64,000 nucleotides of DNA, taken from contig OX637794.1 in assembly GCA_951802425.1 (NCBI GenBank), positions 2,728,001 through 2,792,000 on the forward strand, read 5' to 3'. The DNA comes from Clavaria fumosa (lineage: Eukaryota; Basidiomycota; Agaricomycetes; Agaricales; Clavariaceae). A program made the position numbers and the translations under genes. Under the pieces are notes generated by a model, which was given only the letters and a program-made list of their open reading frames with translations, did no database searches and was not told the origin of the DNA. Shown piece after piece: positions 22,948 to 36,310 of this stretch (its first letter is position 1; each line of letters opens with the position of its first letter).

Positions 22948-25377
22948 ATGTCCAGTCGAGCGGGAGGCCTCTACGGTGGACTCCAGTTCAAATCCTCTGG
23001 CGCTCTCCTGCCTGAGACCCAGACCCAAAACAATAACGACGCGCAAGCGCCTGCGCGAACAACAGAGCCAGTGGCCGCGCCCCAAATTGCAGTCGCGCCG
23101 CCTGCGGCGTCGGCGCAGGACACTGAACCATCGTCGGCTGTAGCGACTTCAGGAGTGAAAGCCCAAGCCGGTATTGTGCCCCCATCCCGCTTTGTAGCGT
23201 TTAGCTCCATAACAGCCCCGCTTACACCGATTGTTGTGCCCGATTACCCCCTTTCGTTGGCTTGCCTCTCACTTTTTTCTCCAATAAACCGGGGCGCACG
23301 AACTCGCAACACGACCATTTCTAAAACGAAGGATGGTCTGCCGCGCTCGCCTTTGCGCCCGTCCGGAAGCCCCCACCGCAAAAGGCGAAGCCTGCGGCCG
23401 CGCGCCTGCCCGTCGGCGCGGAGGTGCTCGCCACCTCCGCTGTAAATGCAACAACGACTTCTGCGCCTACCACGACGTCAACATCCGGCACGCTGTCTGC
23501 CACTGCCGTCGTCTTCGCCCCGCCCAGCCTTATCGAGCGGCCTGGCAAGTCCGACGCTGCGCCACCCGAGGTGCAGATGGGTGGCTGGGGTAAGAAGGTT
23601 AAGCCCCCATCGATGATCCTCGAAGAGGATATCAACGGATACAAATCCTCTCGGCGTAGAAAGACAGCAAACAAGGGGAAGGGAAAGAAAGTACGTCCTC
23701 ATTTGTTGTGAATTGCGTTTTGAACGGACACGCTTTATCTGTGGATATCCCTTAGAACAAGAACGCACCCTCAATTAACGTATGGGAGCCATCTGAACCG
23801 TATGATCCGCTCCGGCCAAACGACTACAACGAATACAAGGTATGGAAACAGACGGACCGCATAGAACGGCGTGAACGACTGGCCGAGGAACGGCGTCTTG
23901 AAGACAGTAGAAAACGTGCGAGACGCGGCAGCAGCTACAGCGACAGTGATGGCAGTGGTTCCGAAGTCGACAAGCCCAGCAAATCAGGTTCGTATTGTTT
24001 TCGCTTCGGGTGTAATATTTTATGGAATCAGCGAACACAAGGACGATTTGGTGAGCATTATGATCGCTGGAATCGAGAGGACGACGAGCGGCCTCGTGGC
24101 TTGGGTGCTTCCGCTGCATCCGTCGTCGAGCGCGACATCAGCGGCGAGGAAGCCTATAAACGGCGACTCGCTCTGTCCGCCGGATCCAGACTCTCCCCGG
24201 CGCCTGCTGCGCTCACCGCTGCTGTGCCGGAAAAAGGACGGAGCCCAAGCTACGGCGACGATGAGGACCTCGCCCCCGGGCTAAGCGTGCTCCCTAGGCC
24301 GCCACCACCCTCCCTTCCACCCGCAGACACGGGCGACGAAGCATACATGCGGCGCATCGCCCTGTCTCAGCAAGCGACGCTTGCGCCAGCCGCTCCTCCT
24401 TCCGAGGCGCCGGCCCCTGCCACTGTCGCTGCGGCCTCGCTGCCCTCGCCCCCGACTCTGGCATACAATCCGTTCGCACCGCCTTCTTCCGTGCCGCCCC
24501 CTCCGCCTGCCCCCCCCAGTGCAGTCCCCGGCCTCGAAGAGAGAGCAAAGGCGGCGGCGGCCATCGCCGCCCGATTGAGCGCCCTGGCGGGTACCGCTGC
24601 TGCGAGTGCCGTGGGTGCCGAAGACACCACTTCCAGCGCCGCCGCGAGCTTGGCTCCTGAAGGGCCGTCTAAGAGTTCTTCTGTGCCTCACGTCGCTGAA
24701 GGCCCGAAGAAGAGGTCCGCTGCTTCTTTTTTGCTGATGCACACCTTTTTTCGGTACCACTCACGTTCTGAACGACCGCAGACCCGACCCCCACGGCTTC
24801 GCATCGCGCCTCATGGCTAAGTGGGGCCACAAAGAAGGGCAAGGACTGGGCGCCGACAGCTCCGGGATTGTAAATGCGCTATCGATGGAACAAGTGTCCC
24901 ATAGCAAAGGCAAAAACAAAGGCGCGGGTGTGGGCTCCAAGATGGGCAAGATTGTGAACAACAATGAGGACGCTAAGGCCAGGGAGGACAAGGAGCGCTT
25001 TGGAGAGCCCAGCCGTGTCGTCGTTCTCACGAACATGGTCGGACAAGAGGACGTGGAGGACGAGGAGCTTAGAGGCGAGATTGGTGAGTTGACCTCTCAC
25101 CTAAGACCTTCTCTAGTCGTGGGAAGTTGACTATCTCTAAGGGGATGAATGCTCAAAAAATGGCACGGTGGAGCGTGTTATCGTTCACTTGCTTAATCCG
25201 CCTCCTCGTTATATCGAAGATTCTGTACGTATCTTTGTGCTGTTCGCGGGCCCTGCCGGCGCCTGGAAGACAGTCCGGGAGATGGACGGCCGGTTCTTTG
25301 ACGGCCGTACCGTTCGCGCAAGATACTATCCCGAGCGTCTATTCTCTCAATTCAATCTCGACGCGCCGCTGACGTAG
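22948..25377 (+). CDS. Splicing factor 45 homologue (SPF45/RBM17): G-patch plus UHM
   Basis: SPF45 is a nuclear splicing factor that contacts U2AF/SF1/SF3B1 ULMs through its UHM and supports 3' splice-site choice. ATG at 22948 starts [18 protein letters not shown], the conserved N-terminal peptide. Later exons give [20 protein letters not shown] and [20 protein letters not shown]. These are followed by a basic/Ser helix ([14 protein letters not shown]) and a long Pro/Ala-rich linker (about 24,100-24,720). The G-patch reads [17 protein letters not shown] (about 24,808-24,860). The C-terminal UHM starts [11 protein letters not shown] and has RIFVLFAG and the R-x-F loop (DGRFFDGR), ending NLDAPLT-stop at 25375-25377. 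Domain order and both signature motifs match SPF45. The linker is longer than in animals, as is common in fungi. Confidence 0.9.
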
Positions 25378-25528
25378 TTCGCGATTATTGTGCGCTCGAA
25401 GCCAAAATACATCTATTTGCTTGCTTTCCATTGCGACGTAAGCTAAACCAACTGAGAGACAAGAGGAAAGTCTTGTTGTGTATGTTTTCTCAATTTGAGA
25501 GAGGCTTGGGGTGAAGAGGCAGGGGTCC

Positions 25529-28114
25529 TTAATACACTCGTTTGAAGGGGGGCACGGCCTTGCATTCGTTTTCGTCAAGGGTGGTATTGATGACGTTCCG
25601 GTACTTGAGCACAACGTCGGGTGAGTCGGGATCTGGTTGGAAACTCAGAGTGTGCTTCATCCACGTCTCATCGTCCCTCTGTAGAGTTGGAGACAGATCG
25701 ATTAATTTCATGCGCCACGTGGGCTAATCGATGTTTCCTACCTCTGGAAAATCTTCGCGAGCGTGGGCGCCGCGGGACTCCTTACGCGCAGCTGCGCTGA
25801 CGATAGTCTGGACGGCGCATTGGAGAACATTCCGGAGTTCAAGGGTTTCCACGAGGTCACTGTTCGAAGACGCATACAATGAGTCGTGAAACGAAATTGA
25901 GCAATAATAATAAATTGAAATGGCCACACGCACGAATTCCAGATCATGCTTCTATCCTTGATGCCGACTTTATGGAACTTATTATAGATATCGCGCATTT
26001 TCTCAACGCCTTCGTCCAAGCTTTGTTGGGTCCTGAAAAACATTCGTTTAATTCTACTCAGCACTTATTCCAACACCAACGAACCTGAAAACGGCGGCAT
26101 CAGATTGCATGGCCTTCTGCATCTCTAATCGTATCTTGGCAGTCGGCTCCGGACCATCGGCGTTCCTAGGATGAGATCAGTGAATTAGAGTTCATTCAAG
26201 TAAGGGTGCAACTTTGAAGATAACATACCTAACCTTGTCCAAGAACTCGATACTCTGTAGACCAGCATTATCGGGAATCTTCCTGTGTGGTTTGCCAGGG
26301 GTGAGAGTGTCCCTTATATGATGTGCACAGGCGCGGCCAAAGACCACGATATCCAAAAGCGAGTTGGCCCCAAGACGATTCGCACCATGTACTGATACAC
26401 AAGCAGCTTCTCCCGCGGCATACAAACCTGGTACAATTTGATCCTTTCCTTCGCTGTTGATGGTGAGGACTTCACCAGTGTACTTGGTTGGTATGCCGCC
26501 CACTTCGACCACAGTTAGCGCTGAACGTGTGACGTCATAACCACATGCTCACTGTTATAGTGGACAGTCGGTAGAACAGGAATGGGCTCCTTCGTAACAT
26601 CGACACCCGAGAAGATAGCCGCAGTCTCAGAGATGCCAGGCAGCCTCTCGTGAAGGACTTCTGGAGGCAAATGGCTCAGTTGTAGGTAGAGATGGTCTTT
26701 CTCTTGCCCAACCCCACGGCCTTCGCGAATCTCGATGGTCATACTACGAGACACGACGTCGCGAGATGCAAGGTCTTTTGCAGTTGGGGCATAGCGTTCC
26801 ATAAAGCGTTCGCCCTCCGAATTCAAGAGATACCCTCCTTCACCTCGAGAACCTAGAACAACAGGTCAAGTAAATCCTGGTGATATAAGGGGTAGACTAC
26901 CTTCTGTGATCAAACAGCCCGCGCCGTAAATCCCGGTTGGGTGGAATTGAACGAATTCAAGATCTTGCAGGGGCAAACCTGCCCGCACAACCATAGCGTT
27001 ACCATCACCAGAGCATGTGTGAGCGCTAGTACAGCTGAAATACGCGCGGCCGTAACCACCAGTCGCCAAAACCGTCTTGTGTGCCCTAAATCGGTGCAGC
27101 GTCCCATCTTCCATGTTGAGCGCGATAACGCCCACACATTCACCACCATCCATGATAAGATCGAGAGCAAAGTATTCGATGAAAAAGTTTGTGTTGTGTC
27201 GGAGGGATTGGCCATAAAGAGTATGAAGAATGGCATGACCAGTGCGGTCAGCAGCAGCAGCACATCGATAAGCCTGGCCACCCTTTCCATACTTGAGAGA
27301 TTGGCCACCGAAAGCTCTCTGGTAGATCTTCCCCTCCTTAGTTCGTGAGAACGGAACTCCGAAGTGCTCGAGCTATGAAGACCTGCTCAGGCCGTAGGCG
27401 CCTGGCGACAGATGGAGATTCGCACCTCGATGACGGTATTGGGCGCTTCTCGACACATGTAATGTATAGCATCCTGATCTCCTAGCCAATCGGACCCTTT
27501 GACCTAAAATGAATTAGTTGAGCAGGCAGAACAAAAGACCTGATCTCACCGTATCGTACATGTGCCACCGCCAATCGTCCTCTGTCATATTCTACAACTC
27601 AGCACGTTGAGGGCAGCATAAAGCCCGTGATATCATGGCGAACATACCCCAAGCGCCGCGTTGATTCCACCCTGTCGAGCCTGAGTCCTGACTAGACAAG
27701 TATACGCAGAGCTTCCACATACCTGTGCAGCGACGGTATGACTTCGAGTTGGAAATAACTTTGTAATGCACGCTGTGTTCAGGCCGGCTTCAGCGAGCCC
27801 GAAAGCCGCCCTGAGACCTGCACCACCGGCACCGCTGGTTGCGAGATGTCAGAGGCCAGATTGAAACAGGAGCAGGACACGAACACAACGATGGCATCGT
27901 ATTCGTGCTCAATCAACGGGAATTTGCCTGAGGACCAAGACTGAAGCGGTGACTAAGTTCAACAACTTCCGAGCCGCGAAATCCTCGTGAGCAAACAGAC
28001 CTGGACTTCCTCCGCCTTGATAGGATTTGTTGCTACCACTCTTCTGACAGGAGCGGACGCGTGGAAAGACCTACTCGAACGCAAGAGCGTCCTAGTCAGA
28101 GATCTGGGGAACAT
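25529..28114 (-). CDS. SDH1: Succinate dehydrogenase flavoprotein subunit, mitochondrial
   Basis: SDH1 is the FAD-bearing catalytic subunit of complex II, oxidising succinate to fumarate in the matrix. ATG at 28114 gives a presequence ([20 protein letters not shown]). [19 protein letters not shown] residues form the FAD-binding fold. [14 protein letters not shown] contains the histidine that carries covalent FAD. The substrate site includes [15 protein letters not shown] and the catalytic Arg region [38 protein letters not shown] follows. The C-terminal helices end with [11 protein letters not shown] and [20 protein letters not shown] (25529-25531), almost invariant in fungi. The gene has many short introns, some leaving very small exons near 27,380-27,900. 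All key residues are present. Confidence 0.95.
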
Positions 28115-28299
28115 TATTGCTTGACCAGCGAGACTGAAGGTAGAGAGATTGGTTCCGGCACAGACTAGTGCATGTAAGTGATGTACAGTAACCCAAGTTC
28201 GGAGCAATTCGGGTCTCGTGCGTAAGGGACAATATACGTTACAATGTATCGGCGAGTATGCGACACACCAATCATTTCTACAACTGGGGAATATCTACA

Positions 28300-31140
28300 T
28301 CATGGCAGTGCACCCAATGGATCACTGCCGATGGTACTAGTAGATAATTGAGCAGAATTAACACCAATTCCGGGGTCAGTCTCAGGCGACTTCGTGCGTG
28401 GGGGTTGCAAAACTCGTGAAGTTGGGGGTGGAAGCCGTGGCAATGAAGTAGTGACCTTGGGCGATGGCGCAGCAAAATTAGACCTTGTGTGGATCCAAGG
28501 TGCTACACGGTGTGTAACTGGGTAAGGCGCATGCAACGTGGCGGACATCGAAAGAGAACCAGAAGGCGAGGGAAACACACCCGCTGAACGTGGCAACGCC
28601 AATGGGGAAGTCAAATTTGAACGTGATGTAGCGGATGTCTGCGACGGTGAACGCGTAGATCCCTCGTTTTGCGTGAAGGGATTCGGCGAGGAGTTCGTCC
28701 TCGAATGGGCAGTCCGCAAGCCTGCCGACCCAAGAGAATGAGGAGCTGCTGCTGGAAGTGGCACTTCGATTCGCATAACGGTTTTAGGCTTGGCCGAGCG
28801 CTCCGCATCTTGGTGCTTCGCCTGCCTATCGTTGGCGCGCTTCTTCCTGAACTCTTCTTCTTCGCTGACCAAACGCTCCTCCTCGAGCTCACCTATGGCA
28901 CCATTGAGGACATCCCGAACATACGCCAAACTTTCTAGAGCCTCTCTCTTCCTTCTTCGGATGGCTCCAAGACGGTCAGGGTCCGAAACGCCTTCCTCAT
29001 CTTGCAACAACGTATCGACGATCCAAGTCACTGATTCGCCTAACCGTTTCCGGGTTGAATGAAGATCAGAAATTTCCTTCTCCATCTCGAGGCGAGTTCG
29101 TGGCTCCCAGGGCGGTCGTTCCTCTTTGAGAGGATAACTTGGGGAGCTAACTGATTGGGCTGGAGTATTACGGACGAGAGAGGCCGTAAGGTCTGGCAAA
29201 TTTTTCTGTTCGTTGTGGAAGATTCGCTTGAGCCACCACGAAATCGAGCGATGGAATTCACCTTGATCTCAGTTACAGCGCTCATGAGTGTTTTATTGAT
29301 GCCCAAGCTCTCCCCACGGTCCAATAACCCCTTCGCAAACATGTCAGATAGTCCCAAAGGCCCATTTGGTGGACTCGAACGGCTGTGCTCGGAATGACTA
29401 CCAGTTTGACGGCTGGCACGGCTCTCTGATGCGCTTTTGTCCTTTTTACGCTGACTTGACCGTCGCCTCGCGGGAGACGGAGGCGGCTCAGAGGCCTCGA
29501 CCGGTATATCGAACAAGATCTTGTTTTGATGAACGATGGCAAAACCCGTAGAAGGAGTCGGAGACGACTGCAGCATCAGTGCCTGTTGCATGAGAGCGGT
29601 CGCGTAAAGAGACGAAGGATCTGTGCCGATGTCTTTTTGCTGGGTCGGCGTGGGATAGCGGAGAAGGAATGTCAGCTGGCTGCTATAATCAGATGGGATG
29701 ACTAGGGAAATAGAGCGTAAGTTCTGAGAAGAGGGTGGTAAAAATGGCCAGGTCTCAACGTTTATTTCTAATCCGCAGGAGCATTGCCACGCAGACCCAT
29801 AGCGCTAGCTCAAATGTCGGATCACAAGCGAATAGGCCATCCCAAAGAGCCATGGCATGATGCAATGGCAATTCGCGGGTAAAAACCAGGCGGAGCCACC
29901 GTCTGTTTACGTCAGTCGGGGTGGGTAAGGAGAGTAGAGTTGAACGATACATACATCCCATATATTTGCGGTTCAATCCCCGCATTATGCATGCTCTTCC
30001 ACAAAATTGGATCCACGCTTTTCAGCAGTGTGTGCTGGATACGATTGCAGGCATGGACGATAGGGGTTAAGTATGGTGTTGTATCTATCGGTCCGTTGGG
30101 GACATTGAGCTGGACATGCCCGGCAAGAGGTGATGTTGTCGTAGCTGCGACTGAAGGAGTGTCTCTCCATTCATACCATTGACCCACGCCACGCATGACA
30201 GCTTCAAAGAGCACCCAGGAGTCGGCAGCCACCCACTTCCTAGAGCACATCTCTTGCATCGCGGGCTCAACAGACATGTCGTCAGGGATAGTGTCCCAGT
30301 TGACAGCATAGAACAACGGAGCAAGAAGCTCGTGCATGCCCTGGCGATAACCGATGTTCGGATGACTCAAGGAATACAGAAACAGAATATTTGTGAGCTG
30401 CGACTGGACCTCGGGTTCACGAAAGTAATCAATGTCGGGGAATCTGGCGAAGATACGTAACAGGAGAGACAAGCATAACGGTTAAAGCTTACGTCCGCTC
30501 AACGTCCTGTTGGATAGTCTTACGCAGTTCCAACGACGCGAACCAATTCGTCCAGGGATTCTAAGACCACGGACAAGGGTAGGCGTCGAGTAAGGAACGG
30601 GAGTGTAAACTATGACACAGACCTCGTTATGTAAACTGAGAGGATTATTCGTCTCCAGATTTTCAGCAGTCCACTGCTGCCTACTAGGAGATGTTGACGA
30701 TCCTGGAATTACGACGCCGTCCGCATAGCTGCCGTCAGGTGCCCGCATTTTCTCGAGTAGTAATAGGGTATAATTCTGCCGCATTGAGCGCAAAATGTCC
30801 AATGGTGGGGTAGGTGGTAAGTCGGATGACGCTCGAAGGGGCTCATTAGGTATTAGAAAGAGCTTCGACAATGTTCTGTGAGAGCTGGCCTTGGAAAGAA
30901 TACTACCGAGGGTAATCACCTTCCACGCCAGACTTCGACCAGTGACGCCTAACGCGTCGTCGCTGGGACCGAGTAATCGTCCCGACAGAGCAGCGTCTTT
31001 GATCTTGGGCAGACTCAGGCCAGAGTCGAACAACAGCTTGAAGGCCGCCCTGAAAGCTCGATAGTCGCGTCAACACCGAACGCTTCGAGCATTGGTGGCA
31101 GAACGGACTTGATGGACTCCACCCGGGAGACCGTCGTCAT
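28300..31140 (-). CDS. TBC1D5-like Rab GTPase-activating protein
   Basis: TBC1D5 proteins inactivate Rab7 and work with retromer on endosomal recycling. The first certain coding reads FKLLFDSGLSLPKIKDAALS and RLLGPSDDALGVTGRSLAWK. Later exons give NPWTNWFASLELRKTIQQDV-ER (catalytic I-x-x-D-x-x-R arginine finger, about 30,490-30,530) and FPDIDYFREPEVQSQLTNIL. The glutamine finger follows in NIGYRQGMHELLAP (about 30,325-30,365). Next come GIEPQIYGM-RWLRLVFTRE and LWDGLFACD. The long C-terminal tail is Ser/Pro-rich with a coiled-coil stretch (EELVSEEEEFRKKRANDRQA), ending SDPLGALP-stop at 28300-28302. Both catalytic fingers are present. The 5' end is uncertain: the nearest sensible ATG is at 31140, but no clean splice joins it to the FKLLF exon, so the true start may lie slightly elsewhere. 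Confidence 0.85.
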
Positions 31141-31375
31141 TTCGTCGCGTGGACGCTGCAGAGAAGAGTGGTGACCGCAACAGCGTCCAGGCCTGCTCAC
31201 GGCCCGGATGCTTCGAAAAGTTTGAGCTTGTTTGCGTGCCATCTCAATGCGGCAAAAGACCGAACAGATACACTTTCCATTATGGCACTACTTATACAGT
31301 ATCGTCAGAATATGGAACCTCTCAGCCTCTCGATGCGTGGATAAGGGAACACCATGAAATGTAGCATAAAAGATT

Positions 31376-34306
31376 TTACTGCGGCCAGCCATCAGGAATC
31401 TGAGGTTGGGGTATATATGCAAAAGACCGATCCCAGCTTATTGCATCTCCGTCATAAGGGTAGAACTGAGGTTCCGTGTTTTGATCAGTCACGGCTTGCA
31501 TAAAGTGAAGGAGACTCAGATTCATAGCAGGTTCGCCTTGGTGGTGGAAGGCCGAGCATTGAGTAGGATCGAATGGCCCGTCGCCAGCCATGTCTATTTG
31601 AGATGGGTATATGTCAGGCCAACTTGGCGACATCGGTTGTGCCGAGTAGCCCGAATAACTGCAGTCGACAGGGTGTGCAGCCTTGGCCTCGGTGGAGTGA
31701 TACTTGGCCAGAAGACTGGTAAGGAACCGAGAGTAAATGGCGGGTGAGTGTCTTTCGTCCAACGCAACGTTCTCCGAGCCAAGGACCCCGATCAAGTCCT
31801 GGACAAGCGCGATAATCTCAAATTCTCGATCTTCGCCGAGTAAATGAAGAAGGCTAGGGCGTAAGAGCTGCCGCAAATGAGGGCAAGTTTGTGGTGAGTG
31901 AGTGGGTAGCGATCTTACATTGACAAGAAAAGCAGCCGCATATGAGACAAAGAGGAAATGAGCCTGTATGGGTTCGTCAAAACCCTGGGATAAGACTGAC
32001 AAACTGGTACTCACTTGCATAGCATAGCGCAGGTTCCCCGTGGGATACAAGAACTGCAGCATGCGTTGAATGACAGATTGTGCATTTGTGATGGACTAAA
32101 TAAAGATCCATCAATCAATCAAATTCTTTTCAAATCAAAAACTGGACAGCTACACACCTTCTGCACAAGTGGGCAATCACGAGTGAGAGCGTTCGTCTCA
32201 GCAGCACGCTGGAAACCCAAGGCTAGAACTACCAATCGCAGATACGCAGAGATCCTGGCGCAGGTATAGAATGAGAAGTGCAAATAGCAGGACAGTTCAA
32301 AAGCTCACATTTGGCTTGTGTGACTTCGGTAGCTGCAAATCCGATCTGGAGGTGTTGAATTGAGCGTGAGCGTATCCTCGATATATGCATACCCTACCAT
32401 CATGGCATGGGTGCTCCATATAACGTCCAACCCAGAACGAGGTTACATTCGCAAGGTTCTGTTCGTACTCAATTGCCAGTGCTATCTCCGAGCCCTAGGG
32501 TAAATTTCGTGTGTCAGTGAGGCGAACATTAGGGATGTTGTCCAATACAACCTGACAGTGCGACACCTGTGCCCTGAATTTTGTCATGATTATGAGCATT
32601 TCAACGTAGCCACATAGATGCACGTCGATGGCCTGATTGAGCGGAGACGATCTGTACCATTCCCTTGACGTTCGCGCAAGATAATCGTCGACCCGCAATA
32701 TGGGCATCTTGCCAAACTGCACCGCATGAGATATATCAACGCAAAAACAGTTCAGCCAGGTCCTAGTGCGATTGAGCTCTTCGCGTTCGGTCAGCTTTTC
32801 ACGTTCATTCGTCTTTGTGGATGGTGGTTGATTCAAGCCAAGCTCTATTGCAAGCCTGCCGTAGCAAGTAATCTCAGCATAAGGAACAGAAGCATAGCTT
32901 TCTGTAGATACCTGATCGCCACACCCATGAGCAGCCAGCTGTTATCCTCAGCCCACTTCTTCTTCGGCTTGGGATAGACCGCTAGCAGTAGAAATGCCTG
33001 GCACACGTCAACGTTTTTCGGACCGTTCAAGGCCTTGCGTGCGGCATCTTCCGCGAATTCCAGTGCCAACGGATGCAAGCGAGGGGTTTTGGTATAGTAC
33101 CTAGATGCGATGGCGCAGACTATGGACGAGTTGGCGGAGGTGGAGCGTGTACAGCGCGGCTATTCACTCACTGACTGTGAATAAGAACGGACTGGTCCAT
33201 ATCAAACGCTCGGGCCTGTGTAATTCTGGATCAAGGATGGAGAAGAAGACCTTATCGTCGTAAATCAGAGGAAGTCGCTAATCTCATCCAGTGTAGACGC
33301 ACATTGACTTTTTCAAAGAATCTGTAGTACTCGATGAGATCAGAAAGAAAAGATAGTGGGTAAGACTACTCACAAGTTGAAAAGGTCTAAAATCTCGTCG
33401 GGAAACAGCCCGCAGAACTTCACAATGTCTGGAGGTGTGGGTTTGGGTCCACTGTACAAGACAGGTTCATGTATTACTTGTATCGAGTCACATCAGCGAC
33501 GGGCGATATGTCCAGCAGAGAGCAAGTAGAAACCTTGTGAGAAGTGACTGCAAACGGCTTGCTCTGCGGCGGCTCCAGCAGACTCTAAAGTTAGCATTCG
33601 AGGTTCATACGATGCTTTGTATTCTCTGCAGGAGAATGCGTCGCTTACTGGGATGCAATGACTGATATACCCCGCCACATTCCCATCTCGATAACATATC
33701 GCGGATTATGGCGTCTCGTTTCTGTAGATCCAGTTTCAGCAAAAGCGATTCTATCTCGCGGGATTGTGCGTTGGATTTTCGTTGCAGTTCTTCTTGCGAC
33801 CTGTATGGCATGTGAGTTCGTGGGGCAAGGCAGAAGAGAAAGAGAGAGAGGCCACGTACGGTGCGGGAGGCCGCTTCTTCCTATCCCTGGGCAAGCATTC
33901 TTGGCGGCGAGCTTGACAGCGCCTGCACGTGCGGGGCCCAGGCATAAATTCGCATTTTACCTGTGAGCAGATGAAAAAGCTCCAGGAGCGTTCAACAAGT
34001 GGCCAGAGTACGAGATACCTTGAGACGTTTGCAATTCATACATGCGTATGCCCTGGACACAGCGTCGACACTTCTAGGGCAGGATAGCAAAAGATCGAGC
34101 ACGTACGGCTTGGAAGAAGACCTGTTCCGATCCTCAGGATTGCTATCCCTCCGACTTTCAGTACTATCGCTGTCATCACTTTGAGGACCGGGCAGATTCC
34201 GAGACAGATGATACGGCATTCGTGTTCCAGACGCCGAGGGATCTGAGGTGAAGCGATGCATGTCTACAAGGGTATGGGTCGATGATAGGTGCGACGAGTG
34301 TGTCAT
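31376..34306 (-). CDS. Zn2Cys6 fungal transcription factor
   Basis: This is a fungal-specific nuclear regulator with an N-terminal binuclear zinc cluster and a middle homology region. ATG at 34306 begins a Ser-rich leader. The cluster is split by an intron: ACMNCKRLK | VKCEFMPGPRTCRRCQARRQ-EC, giving C-x2-C-x6-C-x8-C-x2-C-x6-C with all six cysteines. A basic linker (PRDRKKRPPAP) and a heptad-like dimerisation helix (EIESLLLKLDLQKRDAIIRD) follow. The middle region includes LFPDEILDLF, HPLALEFAEDAARKALNG, LLLAVYPKPKKKWAEDNSWL, and RTRTWLNCFCVDISHAVQFG, typical of the fungal_trans domain. It ends SFAYIPQPQIPDGWPQ-stop at 31376-31378. Many introns are present. No metabolic cluster is next to it, so the target genes cannot be guessed. 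Confidence 0.85.
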
Positions 34307-36310
34307 GTTGTTGTTCTTAGAGAGAGGGGTTTGGATATGGCTGTACGACCCCAGAGGCCTACGAACTGGATGGGCGTAAGTTTATCAGCAACAGGGTTGG
34401 TTCATGCAAGCGGGATTTTATACATAGACTTGAATTTGAGTAGGATTCGAACCTGAACAAACAAAAATAGTCTAGACGCGAAAAAGAAGGAGCGTGCTAA
34501 CATACAAAGCGGGTCGATCAATGCGGAGGATGCGATGGGAACAAATCCAGGGTAACAGTGCTGTGCGATACCGCTGCCAGAGGTCGTGGCTGGTGTGAAG
34601 TGAAGAATGATGAGCTCAGAAAAGAAACTCGTAGTGCTCCAAAAGACTTTCGGCTTTTCAGACCTCAAAATTTGAACGGCAGGGAAAGGCCTGGTCGATA
34701 CGCTTGAGGCGCTGAATGCGCGAGCGGGCGAAAGTGACACGATGTCATGTTGTGATACGACAAAGAGTAAAAATGGGAAAACATATAAATTCGGAACATA
34801 CGGAAACAAACACACGTTTGATCGGAAAGGACATTGATCTTCTCGACCAAATCCACTAAACGATCGATCCTACCTGTGATGCCGAGTGGGATGATCAATG
34901 ATTCACGGTTGAAAAAAAAAAAAGGTGGCACAGTTGAGTCCAATTGAACTGAACAAAAAAAAAAGAAGAAGTACCTTAACACAGTGTGCACATCACAATG
35001 CACATTCGTTCGCATCAACGTCCCCACTCGCGTTTCACGGTATCCTAAAATTGTCCTTCCAGCACTCAGAAGTAATGGAGTGTCGCAGCTGTCATTCGGG
35101 CCAATTTCTCCACCGCTGGACGGCAGAATTTAGTCCATTTTATCCCCGTCTTGCGCGAAGGTAAGCTTCGGGAGGTGCCGGGCATGTGCGGGAAAGTCAG
35201 TCTACAACACTCTAGCTAATCTTACGTGCGCGATTGTGAGAATGATCCAAAGGGTGATGTGAAAGCTTAACAGCCGCACCCTCAACGATACAGTATTGAT
35301 TCTTGCCATTTCCTACTCAAAGCTAGGGCACTTTTTGCAACTGCGGCCCTCGGCAACGAATATTCCCGAGTCAGAATATTCCCGAGTCAGGGAGGGGACA
35401 GCTCATAACCTGTGGGAAGCAGAAAACACGTGATCACGCAAAGTACCACGGTCTGACAAAATGTTTTGTTTCAACAACCAATTCAGTTATCTGTCTTCAA
35501 CGACGTTGACTGAATCTCACATGCGCGCTCTGCCGTCACAGGCGCCCTAACAACCAACAGAAAGCAACGGGAAGCCGCCAACGAGCCAAAAAAAATGATA
35601 CAGTTCATGCCGCACCGTCGGCCATTTAAAGTCGTGGCCAAACCCAATCTCAGACACAACTGAATTTGCAGTGAACTGTCCGCCGATGCAAGTCTTACGC
35701 CGTCTAGGCACGGCATCAGCGCCGGTGGTGTTGGTAACCCGTGCTTAACGTCCACGGCCCTAGGAAGTCGATGACCGCGTAGCTGTTTCAGAACACCGCC
35801 GACCGGGTATGCCGGTGGAGCAGTGTGGCTAGTTCAGCGTAGCGGGAATTGATGCGACTGACTTTGTCGTCCATGGGCGCGCAGACACTCTGAGTCAGGG
35901 AACAGTGAGCTAGGAGCTCATCTGAGGTGAAATAAACTATTCAGCATGACTAAACAGCATTCGAGCGCCGATGCATTCATCGCTCATGCTAGTCATGCTC
36001 GCCGACAGACTTCCGAAAATGAACACGGTTTCGCCACGACACTAGGAGAATATTCGACCGCAGGACTGCCGCATAGATGAATCCGAAGTTTACCGTTAAT
36101 GACGGCGATCTGCATTGCTTGACGCACCTAGTTCAACGACAAAAAAAGATTTCGTACATTTTAAGCGTTCCAACTCCTGCTAAGAACACCGCTCAGCACA
36201 CTGACAAGAACTTGCGTACACTGGACTTACGCGTACTTTTCTCGACGCGTCACTGGCGAGTCGACCGATGAACCTGGAAGCAGCTCGGGCTCAGACTGCC
36301 TGATTTGGAC
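34307..36310. other. 2-kb intergenic region, no gene supported
   Basis: Reading frames here are short and lack family resemblance or plausible exon chains. The region includes two A-rich runs (near 34,913-34,924 and 34,954-34,965), an orphan B-box-like sequence (34443-34453) and a 16-base direct repeat (35358-35389). It presumably contains the promoters of the Zn2Cys6 gene (-) and the membrane protein gene (+). Confidence 0.5.
35358..35389. repeat. Two adjacent copies of a 16-base unit containing GAATATTC
   Basis: The unit GAATATTCCCGAGTCA occurs twice back to back (35358-35373, 35374-35389) without mismatch. Each copy contains GAA-TA-TTC, the inverted pair found in heat-shock elements (GAAnnTTC). 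Function is unknown; the nearest start codons are about 0.9-1.1 kb away on either side. Confidence 0.85.

Noticed and set aside
29968..29985. Another T-arm-like string (GCGGTTCAATCCCCGC)
   Set aside because: It lies in the coding sequence of the TBC1D5-like gene (AGIEPQIYG) and has no tRNA body around it.
34443..34453. Exact tRNA B-box (GGTTCGAATCC on the minus strand)
   Set aside because: The flanking stem pairs only three of five bases, no A-box or acceptor stem is found, and there is no terminator T-run, so it is at most an orphan TFIIIC-like site.
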